From Geobacillus kaustophilus (lineage in GTDB: Bacteria > Bacillota > Bacilli > Bacillales > Anoxybacillaceae), in contig NZ_JYBP01000003.1 in assembly GCF_000948285.1 (NCBI RefSeq), forward strand, positions 620,001 to 684,000: a DNA stretch of 64,000 nucleotides. Direction: 5' to 3'. The position numbers were made by a program, and so were the translations under genes. Shown one piece after another: positions 1-6,921 of the stretch (position 1 is its first letter; the number at the start of each line of letters is the position of its first letter). The notes under the pieces are model-generated. The model searched no databases, had not been told where the DNA came from, and saw nothing but the letters and a program-made list of their open reading frames with translations.

Positions 1-44
1 TTAATCACTTTAAATTCTGGCAATCCTAGTGGTATAGAAAGCAC
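1..44 (-). CDS. ISL3-family transposase, N-terminal fragment cut by window edge
   Basis: A GTG start at 44-42 follows a strong ribosome binding site (AAGGAGGT, 7 nt upstream). The visible residues are M-L-S-I-P-L-G-L-P-E-F-K-V-I, which resembles the conserved opening of ISL3-family transposases as I remember them. Only 14 codons are inside the window, so the DDE domain cannot be judged. The location just inside an element terminus supports the call. Confidence 0.6.
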   Translation of the reverse strand, partial: MLSIPLGLPEFKVI

Positions 45-110
45 TTACGAGACCTCCTTAATGTTTATTTCACCGCTAACATTATTGCCAGGATCTCGTC
101 AGTGCTTTCT
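36..110 (-). promoter_or_regulatory. Inverted repeat that can pair over the transposase start codon
   Basis: The leader segment at 95-110 is complementary to 36-51 (15 of 16 positions); the latter contains the GTG start and the bases just after the Shine-Dalgarno. RNA entering from outside the element would carry both arms and could hide the start. A second pairing (83-90 with 17-24) would cross the first, so the two would be alternatives or a pseudoknot. Similar protection from read-in transcription is known for IS10 and IS50; its use here is inference. Confidence 0.45.
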
Positions 111-199
111 CTTTTTTGTCACTAAATCACAAAATTTGGTGATGAACCTTATTTTTTTAGGAGTATCCCTGACTCCTTTATCATCCGGATTCGGCATCG

Positions 200-415
200 T
201 TATTTGACCGTAATGGTCACGTATCCTCTTGAACCAACCGTTTGACCAACAATTTGGCCATAATATTTATCGCCTTCTTGTTGTGGAAAATTGCGCGTTT
301 CTTCTTGCCTAGGATTGAGCCAGTTGGTGGAGGCGACGACGCTGTCGGGCCACCAATTGATCAATTTGTAAGCATAGCCTCTTGTTTGGGTCGCGAAGCC
401 GTTATTTGCGGCCAA
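200..415 (-). pseudogene. Signal-less copy of the secreted peptide encoded at 4133-4531
   Basis: The 71-residue product from a TTG start aligns over its whole length with the C-terminal half of the secreted peptide: both have G-Y-A-x-K-x-I-N-W-W-P-D-S-x-V-A-S, a later Y-Y pair, and end in a T-V-K/T-V-N strand. There is no signal sequence, and an in-frame TGA lies two codons upstream of the TTG. It follows the 219-aa permease gene by 25 bp. It is either a decayed second peptide gene or a cytoplasmic partner, for example an immunity decoy. No cysteines are present. I lean towards a truncated gene. Confidence 0.5.
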
Positions 416-439
416 ACGTCAATGATACCCTGTCTGCTT

Positions 440-1099
440 TTATTGAGGTTTCCGATCTCCTTTGCGGATCCATACAATGGTGATACATGCTACTAGAAAG
501 ATGGACAGCGTTAACATGATGAATTTGTTGATGAGCATCGGTTCCCAAACCGGCGGCTCGAACAAAAAGATATGCGGCCAGGGCATGAACGTTCCTAATG
601 TGGCCACTTCAAGCACCGTATAAATAAAAATGACTGTCAGTGCGATATGGGTGTTTTTTGTAAGAACAAGGGCGGCAGTGCTGAAAAATAGGTAAAAGAA
701 CGTCAATAGAATGAAATGAATGAGATTCAAAAAAGACAAAGAAGAAACTCCGTATTTCCACATGAATGCCCCGCTTAGAGCGGCAACTCCTAATAAATGG
801 ATGGAAGAATAACGTACGACATCAATCCCAACCCATTTCCTATAGTAAGGGACAAGCGTTTCTTGCGCTCCATCTTCATACAGTTCACCGAATCGATAAA
901 TCAGGCACCATCCGGAAAACGGGATGAACAACCCTTGGATGACGATCACATCATCGTAAATGCTTGACGATTTCCGGGGAACAAGCAAAATAAGCAACAG
1001 CGATAGGATGAACATCGCTGGTGGGATAAAAAAGGCTCCGCCCATTGTCTTGCGGTCAAACACGAATGCGGTTCGCATCCATTCGATGTAAGCTTTCAT
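440..1099 (-). CDS. ABC-2-type permease-like membrane protein, 219 aa
   Basis: The protein has about six hydrophobic segments (roughly residues 22-40, 50-65, 95-112, 118-140, 145-165, 190-210) and no soluble domain, as expected of a small ABC-2 type permease. Its ATG overlaps the stop of the ATPase gene in an ATGA junction, so the two are translationally coupled. It is the last long gene of the cassette and probably pairs with the ATPase at 1096-1965. Substrate is unknown; the secreted peptide of the same operon is the natural candidate. No closer family was recognised. Confidence 0.65.
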   Translation of the reverse strand: MKAYIEWMRTAFVFDRKTMGGAFFIPPAMFILSLLLILLVPRKSSSIYDDVIVIQGLFIPFSGWCLIYRFGELYEDGAQETLVPYYRKWVGIDVVRYSSIHLLGVAALSGAFMWKYGVSSLSFLNLIHFILLTFFYLFFSTAALVLTKNTHIALTVIFIYTVLEVATLGTFMPWPHIFLFEPPVWEPMLINKFIMLTLSIFLVACITIVWIRKGDRKPQ

Positions 1100-1965
1100 C
1101 TTGGTTCCCCTCTTCGGACAACAGCCAAATAGCCATCGATCAATCGCGGTGCCACCGGTCTCCCCCCTGTTCCCCCATTTTTGGAAAACACCCGCGCGTG
1201 AATGCCATCCTCTTCTTCGAGAAGCTGCACCACTTCTCTCGTTGCGATCAAGTCATCCAATTCTTCGGGGCATATGCAATATTCCCACACACAGCCTTCT
1301 GCGCGGGACTTCAGCTCAGACGGCGTGCCTTCAAACAACACTTGCCCTTGTTTCAAAACCCCAATTTTGGTGCACAAAAACTCAATGTCTTCCACAATGT
1401 GCGAAGAAATGACAATCGTATGCTCGGAACCAAGCTGCTTGAGCAGATGGCGAAAGCGGATTCGCTCTTCAATATCCAAGCCGGCAGTCGGCTCGTCAAA
1501 CAGCAAGATGGACGGCTTTCGCGTCAATAAATGGGCAATTCCCACCCGCCGCCGCATGCCGCCGGACAGCTCGGACATTTTTTTCGTCTCATGGCCGTTC
1601 AAGTTCACTTTTTGAATCGCTTCGGCAACGGCCGCGTGCCGTTTGTGTTTGTCCATCATTCCTTGCAATAAAGCGAGATGGTCAAGCGTTTCTTCGACCG
1701 TAATGTTCGGATAGACCATGAAATCTTGCGGCAAATAACCGATCCGTTCATGAGCTTTCACATATTTTCCTTTGGTGCAGCTTTGTTTGCCGATCGCCAC
1801 TTGCCCTTCATCCATGGGCGTCAAGCCGGCCAATATTTTCATCAATGTCGTCTTGCCGGCTCCGTTCGGCCCGACTAACCCGTAAATCCCTTCCATGCAA
1901 AGCGATACGTTCGATAAAATGAGTTGTTTTTTGATTCGTTTCGTGACGCTGGATACATGGATCAT
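1096..1965 (-). CDS. ABC transporter ATP-binding protein, 289 aa
   Basis: This is a complete nucleotide-binding subunit: Walker A G-P-N-G-A-G-K-T-T near residue 33, Q-loop L-P-Q-D-F, signature L-S-G-G-M-R-R-R, Walker B I-L-L-F-D-E-P-T with D-loop A-G-L-D, and H-loop S-S-H. About 85 residues follow the core domain, as in multidrug or bacteriocin-immunity ATPases. ATGA overlaps join it to the 683-aa membrane protein before it and to the 219-aa permease after it, so it very likely powers a complex with one or both. It is the only catalytically intact ATPase in the cassette. Confidence 0.85.
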   Translation of the reverse strand: MIHVSSVTKRIKKQLILSNVSLCMEGIYGLVGPNGAGKTTLMKILAGLTPMDEGQVAIGKQSCTKGKYVKAHERIGYLPQDFMVYPNITVEETLDHLALLQGMMDKHKRHAAVAEAIQKVNLNGHETKKMSELSGGMRRRVGIAHLLTRKPSILLFDEPTAGLDIEERIRFRHLLKQLGSEHTIVISSHIVEDIEFLCTKIGVLKQGQVLFEGTPSELKSRAEGCVWEYCICPEELDDLIATREVVQLLEEEDGIHARVFSKNGGTGGRPVAPRLIDGYLAVVRRGEPR

Positions 1966-4013
1966 GTCTGTCCCTCCTGAACGATGCGGATAAGCTGTAT
2001 CGCTTTCTCCCAGCTGTTATCTGCTCCTTCATTTATTTGTTTGTACCATAAAGCCAAAAATTTTTGTTTTTTCTCATCGGATAAGCGTTCATACTCCCCA
2101 TACAGCTTCCTCAGCACTTCCTCTGTTTTCTTGTCAGGGGGATCCACTGACAAAGCCAAATCAAACGTCAAATCTCCTCCGGAATAGGGAAGGGCTAATT
2201 GTTGTTGGAACCATCTTGACAACAACGCTTGAAACACGTCTTTTTGCATTGATAAATGTGTTCCCCTCCAAAGAAGCCCTTCTGTGATGATTTCCGGCAA
2301 ATACATCAATGTTCCTTCTTGGGAGCGAAGGGAATATGGCGTATCAATTTGAAGAAGCAGGTGATCGCTGCTATATACACACCGTTGTTCACCATGGGGA
2401 GCGAGCAACACGATGTTTGTCGGCAACTTTGCCGCTTTTAAATCGAACATCTGCACGATATCATGGTGGATGCGCCGTACATGACGTTCGAAAATCGGCC
2501 AATCTTGCTTAAGATTCGGCCAGTCGGCAGGGTAAACGATCTGCCATGGCCCGATTTTTTCCTTCAAAAACATTCCTGCCACAGCTGTAATGCCGCCGGA
2601 TACAACTCCTTCGTACATTCCGTCGCTTCGGCGCGGCAAATTCGTATAAAATGGCGCCATTCCATAAAACGACAACGTATAGCGGATCGGATGGCTCGAT
2701 TGCATTGATACAGGCACCGGACTGGAATGAACGTTCACAAAGGCAAACGGAGCATGATTGGCTTTTGTCGGCACCCAGCTGAAATCGCTCGGTAAAAACA
2801 AATAGTGCGGTGAAACGGGAATTTGCGCGGAATCGTTCAATTGATACTCAAACGTCCATTTGTCAGTCAAGCGATTGGATAACCGTTTAACCGTGATGAC
2901 ATCCCCCTGTTGAGTAAAAGGAAGCTGGTTTCCAGTTTGATCGGTGATTCGCTTCAGAGCAAAATGATGATAAAGCACGAACGACAGCGTGTCGCCCCGA
3001 ATTTGGCGCAAGGTCACTTTCACTTTCGCATGTACACCGTTTTTGGCCTCCAGCTGAATGTCGTATCGCTCAATCGAATAGTGCAATGTGCTTGGTTGGA
3101 TGGTTGAATCATGAGTTTGGTAGTAAACGTTTTCTTGAGCCAAATCAGCGTAGCTGAACACCAGTTTGTTTCCAGTGAAAAGATGCGGAAACAACCAAGC
3201 ATCACCCGCCAAAAGCAAAACAACACCCGTAATAATGGCCGCTTTCTCCTTTGTCGTGCGGGCCGTTTTCCAAAGAATAGCCCATACCGCCATCATCGAC
3301 GATAGGATCCAAAACAATATTTTCATATACGTCGAAAGGCTGACATGGTACCCAATGACGTCACGAAATACATCGTCCATATTCAGCGGACCGATGTAAA
3401 ACAAACTACGGATGTCGGAAAAAGGGATTAGATGGAAATAACGGGAAAACAATTGTGTATTCATCGGGCCTATGGCCAGCCAAATGACCATCATCCAGGC
3501 AAAGCTTAATCGATTTTTCCCAAACAATAGAGCATTGAAAATACCAAGAAAAAAGGCAAATACGAACGGCAATAGCCAATATACGGCAATATACGATGCC
3601 GTTTCGGTATACAACGAAGAAAAGGGAAGACCCCATGTGCGGTAAAACTGCCATACAAGTACAACTTGCAGACCGGTGAAGAATGAAAGAAACAGCAAGT
3701 GATTCACGAACAAGGCGGCGATTTTCAACGCTGTGATGTGCAGTGAACCGGCAAACAAAAGATTGGCGCCAAATCGGTATTCATCAGAGAACAACTTATA
3801 AAAAAATACCATAAACAGTAGCATGGCTGCTTGGACGATTAACGTCATTTCCCCGACAAAGTTTCCATAATCCGTCTTGCCAAAGGAATCGTACTGGCGA
3901 ATGAGAAAGCGCATCATCAGCATGATGAACCAAAATGTGTATGTTCCCATATAGAGAATACTTTTTCCCATCTGTTTGGCGTAAAACCATGATAGGCGAG
4001 TAAACAAAGTCAT
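1962..4013 (-). CDS. Large membrane protein, ABC-2 permease fused to degenerate M1-peptidase-like domain, 683 aa
   Basis: The first ~285 residues hold about seven membrane segments; the remaining ~390 residues form a soluble region with beta-rich character (residues ~310-480) and a C-terminal helical part. This architecture recalls permease/M1-aminopeptidase fusions, but no H-E-x-x-H zinc motif is present, so any peptidase activity is unlikely. It is paralogous in layout to the 622-aa protein at 6918-8786. Its stop overlaps the ATPase start (ATGA). A peptide gene, a large membrane protein and an ATPase in this order also recalls lactococcin 972-type loci. The family assignment comes from architecture, not a database match. 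Confidence 0.6.
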   Translation of the reverse strand: MTLFTRLSWFYAKQMGKSILYMGTYTFWFIMLMMRFLIRQYDSFGKTDYGNFVGEMTLIVQAAMLLFMVFFYKLFSDEYRFGANLLFAGSLHITALKIAALFVNHLLFLSFFTGLQVVLVWQFYRTWGLPFSSLYTETASYIAVYWLLPFVFAFFLGIFNALLFGKNRLSFAWMMVIWLAIGPMNTQLFSRYFHLIPFSDIRSLFYIGPLNMDDVFRDVIGYHVSLSTYMKILFWILSSMMAVWAILWKTARTTKEKAAIITGVVLLLAGDAWLFPHLFTGNKLVFSYADLAQENVYYQTHDSTIQPSTLHYSIERYDIQLEAKNGVHAKVKVTLRQIRGDTLSFVLYHHFALKRITDQTGNQLPFTQQGDVITVKRLSNRLTDKWTFEYQLNDSAQIPVSPHYLFLPSDFSWVPTKANHAPFAFVNVHSSPVPVSMQSSHPIRYTLSFYGMAPFYTNLPRRSDGMYEGVVSGGITAVAGMFLKEKIGPWQIVYPADWPNLKQDWPIFERHVRRIHHDIVQMFDLKAAKLPTNIVLLAPHGEQRCVYSSDHLLLQIDTPYSLRSQEGTLMYLPEIITEGLLWRGTHLSMQKDVFQALLSRWFQQQLALPYSGGDLTFDLALSVDPPDKKTEEVLRKLYGEYERLSDEKKQKFLALWYKQINEGADNSWEKAIQLIRIVQEGQT

Positions 4014-4063
4014 AAGGGGTCACTCCATTGTCAGCATAGTCGTATCCATCAACGATAGCAGGG

Positions 4064-4112
4064 AAGCAAGCGAATGCCGGTGTGATGGAGCCGTGTTGAC
4101 ATTCGCTTGCTT
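4064..4112 (-). terminator. Intercistronic stem-loop between peptide gene and ABC genes
   Basis: Thirteen base pairs (AAGCAAGCGAATG with CATTCGCTTGCTT) close a 23-nt loop. There is no T-tract, so it is more likely a processing or partial attenuation structure than a full terminator. Such structures commonly let a peptide gene be expressed above its transporter genes. Confidence 0.5.
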
Positions 4113-4132
4113 GTTGAATAAAGCGTGCCAAC

Positions 4133-4531
4133 TTAATTCACGGTCACTTTTGCTTCGCCATAAATAGATGTCGCATTGGCCTGTGTGTATGCTTCAGCAT
4201 AGTAGAAAGACCCGTTTTCAGCTGTGAAAGATTTTTTTATTGTTTGTGATGGATAGGCTATTGCCGAAGCAACTGTTGAATCAGGCCACCAGTTAATTTG
4301 TTTTTTGGCATACCCTTGTACATAAAATGCTGGACCTGATGAAGAGACGACCAATGTTCCAGAGGCCCCAGTAGCTTTCACTGGTGTTCCTGTGGCAGAA
4401 CTAGCCCCCGGTGAAATATGCGCAATGGAAGTGCCGGAGGCATAAACAGATCCAGCAATGCTGAGAACCAACACTAAAATGAATAGTGGTAGCCCCTTAG
4501 CTTTCGTTTTACGTGCCTTATTGACAACCAT
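4133..4531 (-). CDS. Sec-secreted cysteine-free peptide, 132-aa precursor, putative bacteriocin-like
   Basis: The start at 4531 is set by a near-perfect Shine-Dalgarno (AAAGGAGGTGA, 6 nt away). A basic N-terminus (K-A-R-K-T-K-A-K) is followed by a hydrophobic stretch and a signal peptidase I site (S-V-Y-A before S-G), leaving about 100 residues. The mature protein starts with a Ser/Gly/Ala/Thr-rich linker, then a region with I-N-W-W-P-D-S and several Tyr. No cysteines argues against a disulfide or lanthionine peptide. It sits between two ABC-permease blocks and has a shortened copy at 200-415. Secreted bacteriocin is the best guess; a secreted matrix or signalling protein is possible. Confidence 0.65.
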   Translation of the reverse strand: MVVNKARKTKAKGLPLFILVLVLSIAGSVYASGTSIAHISPGASSATGTPVKATGASGTLVVSSSGPAFYVQGYAKKQINWWPDSTVASAIAYPSQTIKKSFTAENGSFYYAEAYTQANATSIYGEAKVTVN

Positions 4532-4682
4532 CCTTCTCACCTCCTTTTAAGGGTAGTAATTTGGTAGAATCAAGTTGATAAATGGGTTTAGGAAGCATTG
4601 TGAATATTTTTTCTATTCGATTTGTAAAGATGAGATAATGTGCATTCGAAAAATCATCTTTTAAGAAATAATAAAACTGTTC
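4518..4682 (-). pseudogene. C-terminal part of the split ABC-ATPase-like gene
   Basis: These codons, starting at the target duplication (G-A-A C-A-G T-T...), continue the reading frame of 6448-6921 exactly if the IS66-type element and one 8-bp duplication are removed: ...E-D-L-E-Q joins F-Y-Y-F-L-K-D-D-F-S-N. The segment includes the would-be H-loop, here I-F-T-N-R with Asn instead of His. Its TAA overlaps the start of the secreted peptide gene by 14 nt, which shows that the peptide gene was once directly downstream in the same operon. Confidence 0.8.
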
Positions 4683-4728
4683 GTAACTATTCACCCCGAT
4701 GCTAGTGTGTAAAGTAGCCCAGCACAAA

Positions 4729-4758
4729 TAGGGCATTTCTGTCATAGAAAATGCCCTA
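4729..4758 (-). terminator. Stem-loop at the 3' end of the IS66-type transposase gene
   Basis: The arms TAGGGCATTT and AAATGCCCTA pair perfectly around a 10-nt loop and overlap the transposase stop codon. The following bases are only weakly T-rich (TTTGTG), so termination may be partial. Confidence 0.5.
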
Positions 4759-6204
4759 CGTAGCGGAAAGAACACGATCTATCGTTTCGCCTGTCAACAG
4801 AAGACACAACGAGTCCCACACGTTTTTTTCGTGCTTGGTGAGTGTGGAAACGATGCTCCTTGCGATGCAAAACGACTGCGCGAACGTTTCCTGACGAAAT
4901 GTACCCGAGATGTTCTCTTTGACTTTGACCATGCGAAGATCCCGTTCGGCTTGGTTGTTGTCAAAAGGAACGTGAGCTTCACGCAAAAAGCGCAACGCTT
5001 CTTCCTTTCGTTTTTGAAGTCGCCGAACGAAGGAGAGCGCTTTTTTCGGCAACGGTGTCATCCCTTCCAACTGATGGTTGGCTTTCTCGAGTATGCGATC
5101 ATACACGTGCTCCCAACGTTTCGCTTCTTCTTCAGGAAGAAAGCCACCATGTTGTTCGACCACTTGTTTGGCATTTAATAGAAACGTGGTCATCCGTTTT
5201 GCCCATGTATGCCCTTGTTCGATGAATCCTTTCAAGTCACGTAAATGATGGGCATGACAAAGGGCATGTGTGGCTTCGGTGTATCTCGGGTATGTACCGA
5301 ATGCATCATGCATCATCGTTCCTTTATATCGTGGAAGAATCCCGATTTCATCGGTTGCTTTCTTTCCACGAGAAGCGTGAGGAGCTAAGTACGTATATGC
5401 GGATGTACAGGCGACATGAACCCAGGCCTGTTTGCCATCGATCCGCAAGCTCGTTTCATCGACATGCAAGATGTCCGATTGAAGCAATGCTTCCTCGATG
5501 ATGTCCATGTTTGGTTCGAGTGCTTCGCGACCTCGTTTGACCATATTGACAAGTGTTCCTGTGCTGATCGGATGTTGATATAGCTCTTCCATCATGTCAC
5601 GTAAACGTTGATATGGAATCATTTGTATGTTGTATAAATACACGACAAGCGCCGTGATCCGTGGACCATATTGCACATGATTGGTGACGTGTGATGGGAA
5701 CTCGGCTTGTTGCACGCATCGGCAATGTGGACATGATTTCACTTCGCGTTCATGTTGTGTCACTTCCATCGTCACGGGAGGCAGATCAAACACTTGACGG
5801 ACATCGACTTTGAACGGTTTTACGTCACGCAAAGAAGACCCGCATCCTTGACACGTATGTACGCGATGGACGACACGATGATGTGGATGTTCCACTTGAC
5901 GGAGCGTCGTTCCCTCATGTCCCTCCCGTCCGCCAGGCTTTTTGTCAGACGGTTCACGAGAGGAACGCTTTTTCTCAAAACGGTCAGAAGATGGGGGCAG
6001 ATGGCTATTAGAGCTGTTTTTTTTCGTGCGTGCTTCCAGCTCTTGAACACGATACTTCAGTTGTTCATTTTCTTTGCGTAGCTGTTTGTTTTCTTGACGC
6101 AAATGTTCATTTTCTTGAATGAGTTGATGAATGAGCTGTTTTTGTTGTTGGACTTTGCTGATTAAGCTTTCAACCGTCAATACAGCTTGTTGTACCGTCA
6201 ACAT
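4756..6204 (-). CDS. IS66-family transposase (ISBst12 type), 482 aa
   Basis: The start at 6204 follows AAGGAGGTGA at the right distance; a longer reading frame would begin inside that site. The N-terminus is a leucine-rich coiled coil (about residues 10-65), followed by a Ser/Lys-rich linker, a zinc-ribbon-like region (C-x-G-C and C-P-H-C-x-C), and the DDE core with H-V-D-E-T, D-x-F-G-T-Y and a final N-x-A-E-R-D-L-R. The frame is intact, so the element may still be active. It lies in the same direction as the interrupted operon. Confidence 0.9.
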   Translation of the reverse strand: MLTVQQAVLTVESLISKVQQQKQLIHQLIQENEHLRQENKQLRKENEQLKYRVQELEARTKKNSSNSHLPPSSDRFEKKRSSREPSDKKPGGREGHEGTTLRQVEHPHHRVVHRVHTCQGCGSSLRDVKPFKVDVRQVFDLPPVTMEVTQHEREVKSCPHCRCVQQAEFPSHVTNHVQYGPRITALVVYLYNIQMIPYQRLRDMMEELYQHPISTGTLVNMVKRGREALEPNMDIIEEALLQSDILHVDETSLRIDGKQAWVHVACTSAYTYLAPHASRGKKATDEIGILPRYKGTMMHDAFGTYPRYTEATHALCHAHHLRDLKGFIEQGHTWAKRMTTFLLNAKQVVEQHGGFLPEEEAKRWEHVYDRILEKANHQLEGMTPLPKKALSFVRRLQKRKEEALRFLREAHVPFDNNQAERDLRMVKVKENISGTFRQETFAQSFCIARSIVSTLTKHEKNVWDSLCLLLTGETIDRVLSAT

Positions 6205-6260
6205 GCGATTCACCTCCTTGTCTATCAATATTCACATCATAGACAGGAAAACCAAAAAAT

Positions 6261-6408
6261 GGATCTTCACCACACAGTGTACTTGACAAAGAAAGACGAT
6301 CATGATAAAGAAAACCAAAACAGCATTTTTTTATACCACACATCTCTTTGAGCAACATTGCTATCATGTTTGTCTTTAAAAGTCAAGTACATCTTTTGGT
6401 GATGAACC
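6261..6408. mobile_element. 148-bp ISL3-type MITE nested in the IS66 element
   Basis: Imperfect terminal inverted repeats of about 50 bp begin GGATCTTCACCA (left) and GGTTCATCACCA (right, other strand) and both contain TGTACTTGAC and CATGATA. The element is flanked by a perfect 8-bp duplication CAAAAAAT (6253-6260, 6409-6416). The terminus matches the ISL3-family element at 1-148, which is the likely source of the transposase. No coding capacity. Confidence 0.88.
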
Positions 6409-6409
6409 C

Positions 6410-6446
6410 AAAAAATATTCAGCTCACTTTATGAGGTGGCTGAATA
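6410..6446 (-). terminator. Terminator inside the IS66 right end facing the interrupted operon
   Basis: On the minus strand TATTCAGC...GCTGAATA closes a hairpin with an additional CAC/GTG pairing and is followed by TTTTTT. It lies 2 bp beyond the stop that the element gives to the split gene, so transcripts coming from 8786 should end here. The MITE inserted in its T-tract. Confidence 0.65.
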
Positions 6447-6447
6447 G

Positions 6448-6921
6448 TTACAACTGTTCTAAGTCTTCGAAGTCAAAGTGTTTCGTCGGCTGATCGAAAA
6501 TGAATACTGTGCGATTTAGCGACTGTCCAAGAGAAACAAGATAAATCAGCCGTTGAAACATCGTCAATGAATCGATGGATGCATGGGAAGGGAGGCGATA
6601 TTTTTTCCATAGTGCCGATTGCTGAAAAGGACGATTCAGCCATATCGAAATATCTTGCAAACGATAGTTTCTCCACAGTTGGTGGTAGTTCTCAGGAATC
6701 ACGAAAAATACGGTTTTATTCGGTTTTCCTTTTGCTGCCTGTTCATTGAAATGGATTTCCCCTTCATCGATAGGATGAAAGCCGGCAAGCGCTTTGGCGA
6801 CAATATCTGTGCGAATGTGATTTTTGGCTAGAATGATGGATTGGGAAGGAAGATTGACGGAACAATGATGCAAAATAAGTTGGCGATGGTGCTTGAGGGT
6901 CACATTTTTTAATTCCATCAT
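6448..6921 (-). pseudogene. N-terminal part of split ABC-ATPase-like protein lacking catalytic motifs
   Basis: The start at 6921 overlaps the stop of the 622-aa gene (ATGA) and has AAGGAG 5 nt upstream. The 157 codons align with the active ATPase at 1096-1965 (e.g. A-L-A-G-F-H-P-I-D-E-G-E-I), but Walker A is replaced by A-K-N-H-I-R-T-D, the signature by D-S-L-T-M-F-Q-R, and Walker B reads F-I-F-D-Q-P-T with Gln for the catalytic Glu. The frame ends in a TAA supplied by the IS66 end; the original C-terminus is at 4518-4682, giving about 208 aa. The motif decay predates the insertion, since the frame was otherwise open. Confidence 0.75.

Larger units (their letters stand above)
1..148 (-). mobile_element. 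ISL3-family insertion sequence, terminal part (continues left of window)
   Basis: Read on the minus strand, the element starts at 148 with the terminal sequence GGTTCATCACCAAA, runs through about 100 bp of untranslated leader and enters a transposase gene that leaves the window at base 1. Both MITEs at 6261-6408 and 17165-17318 carry the same terminus. ISL3-type elements usually duplicate 8 bp; the other end is outside the window, so the duplication cannot be checked. Confidence 0.7.
4683..6451 (-). mobile_element. IS66-family element, ISBst12-like, with 8-bp target duplication
   Basis: The ends are inverted (GTAACTATTCACCCC at the left, GTAACTATTCAGCCACC on the other strand at the right) and begin with GTAA as IS66-family ends do. 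Direct repeats AACTGTTC flank it exactly (4675-4682 and 6452-6459). Without the nested MITE and its duplication it is about 1.61 kb, the size I remember for ISBst12 of G. stearothermophilus. It carries only the transposase gene, no TnpA/TnpB accessory genes. Insertion split the ATPase-like gene of the peptide cassette. Confidence 0.9.

Noticed and set aside
4518-4775. Independent small gene before the secreted peptide
   Set aside because: Its first part is the IS66 end; the rest is the displaced C-terminus of the ATPase-like gene.
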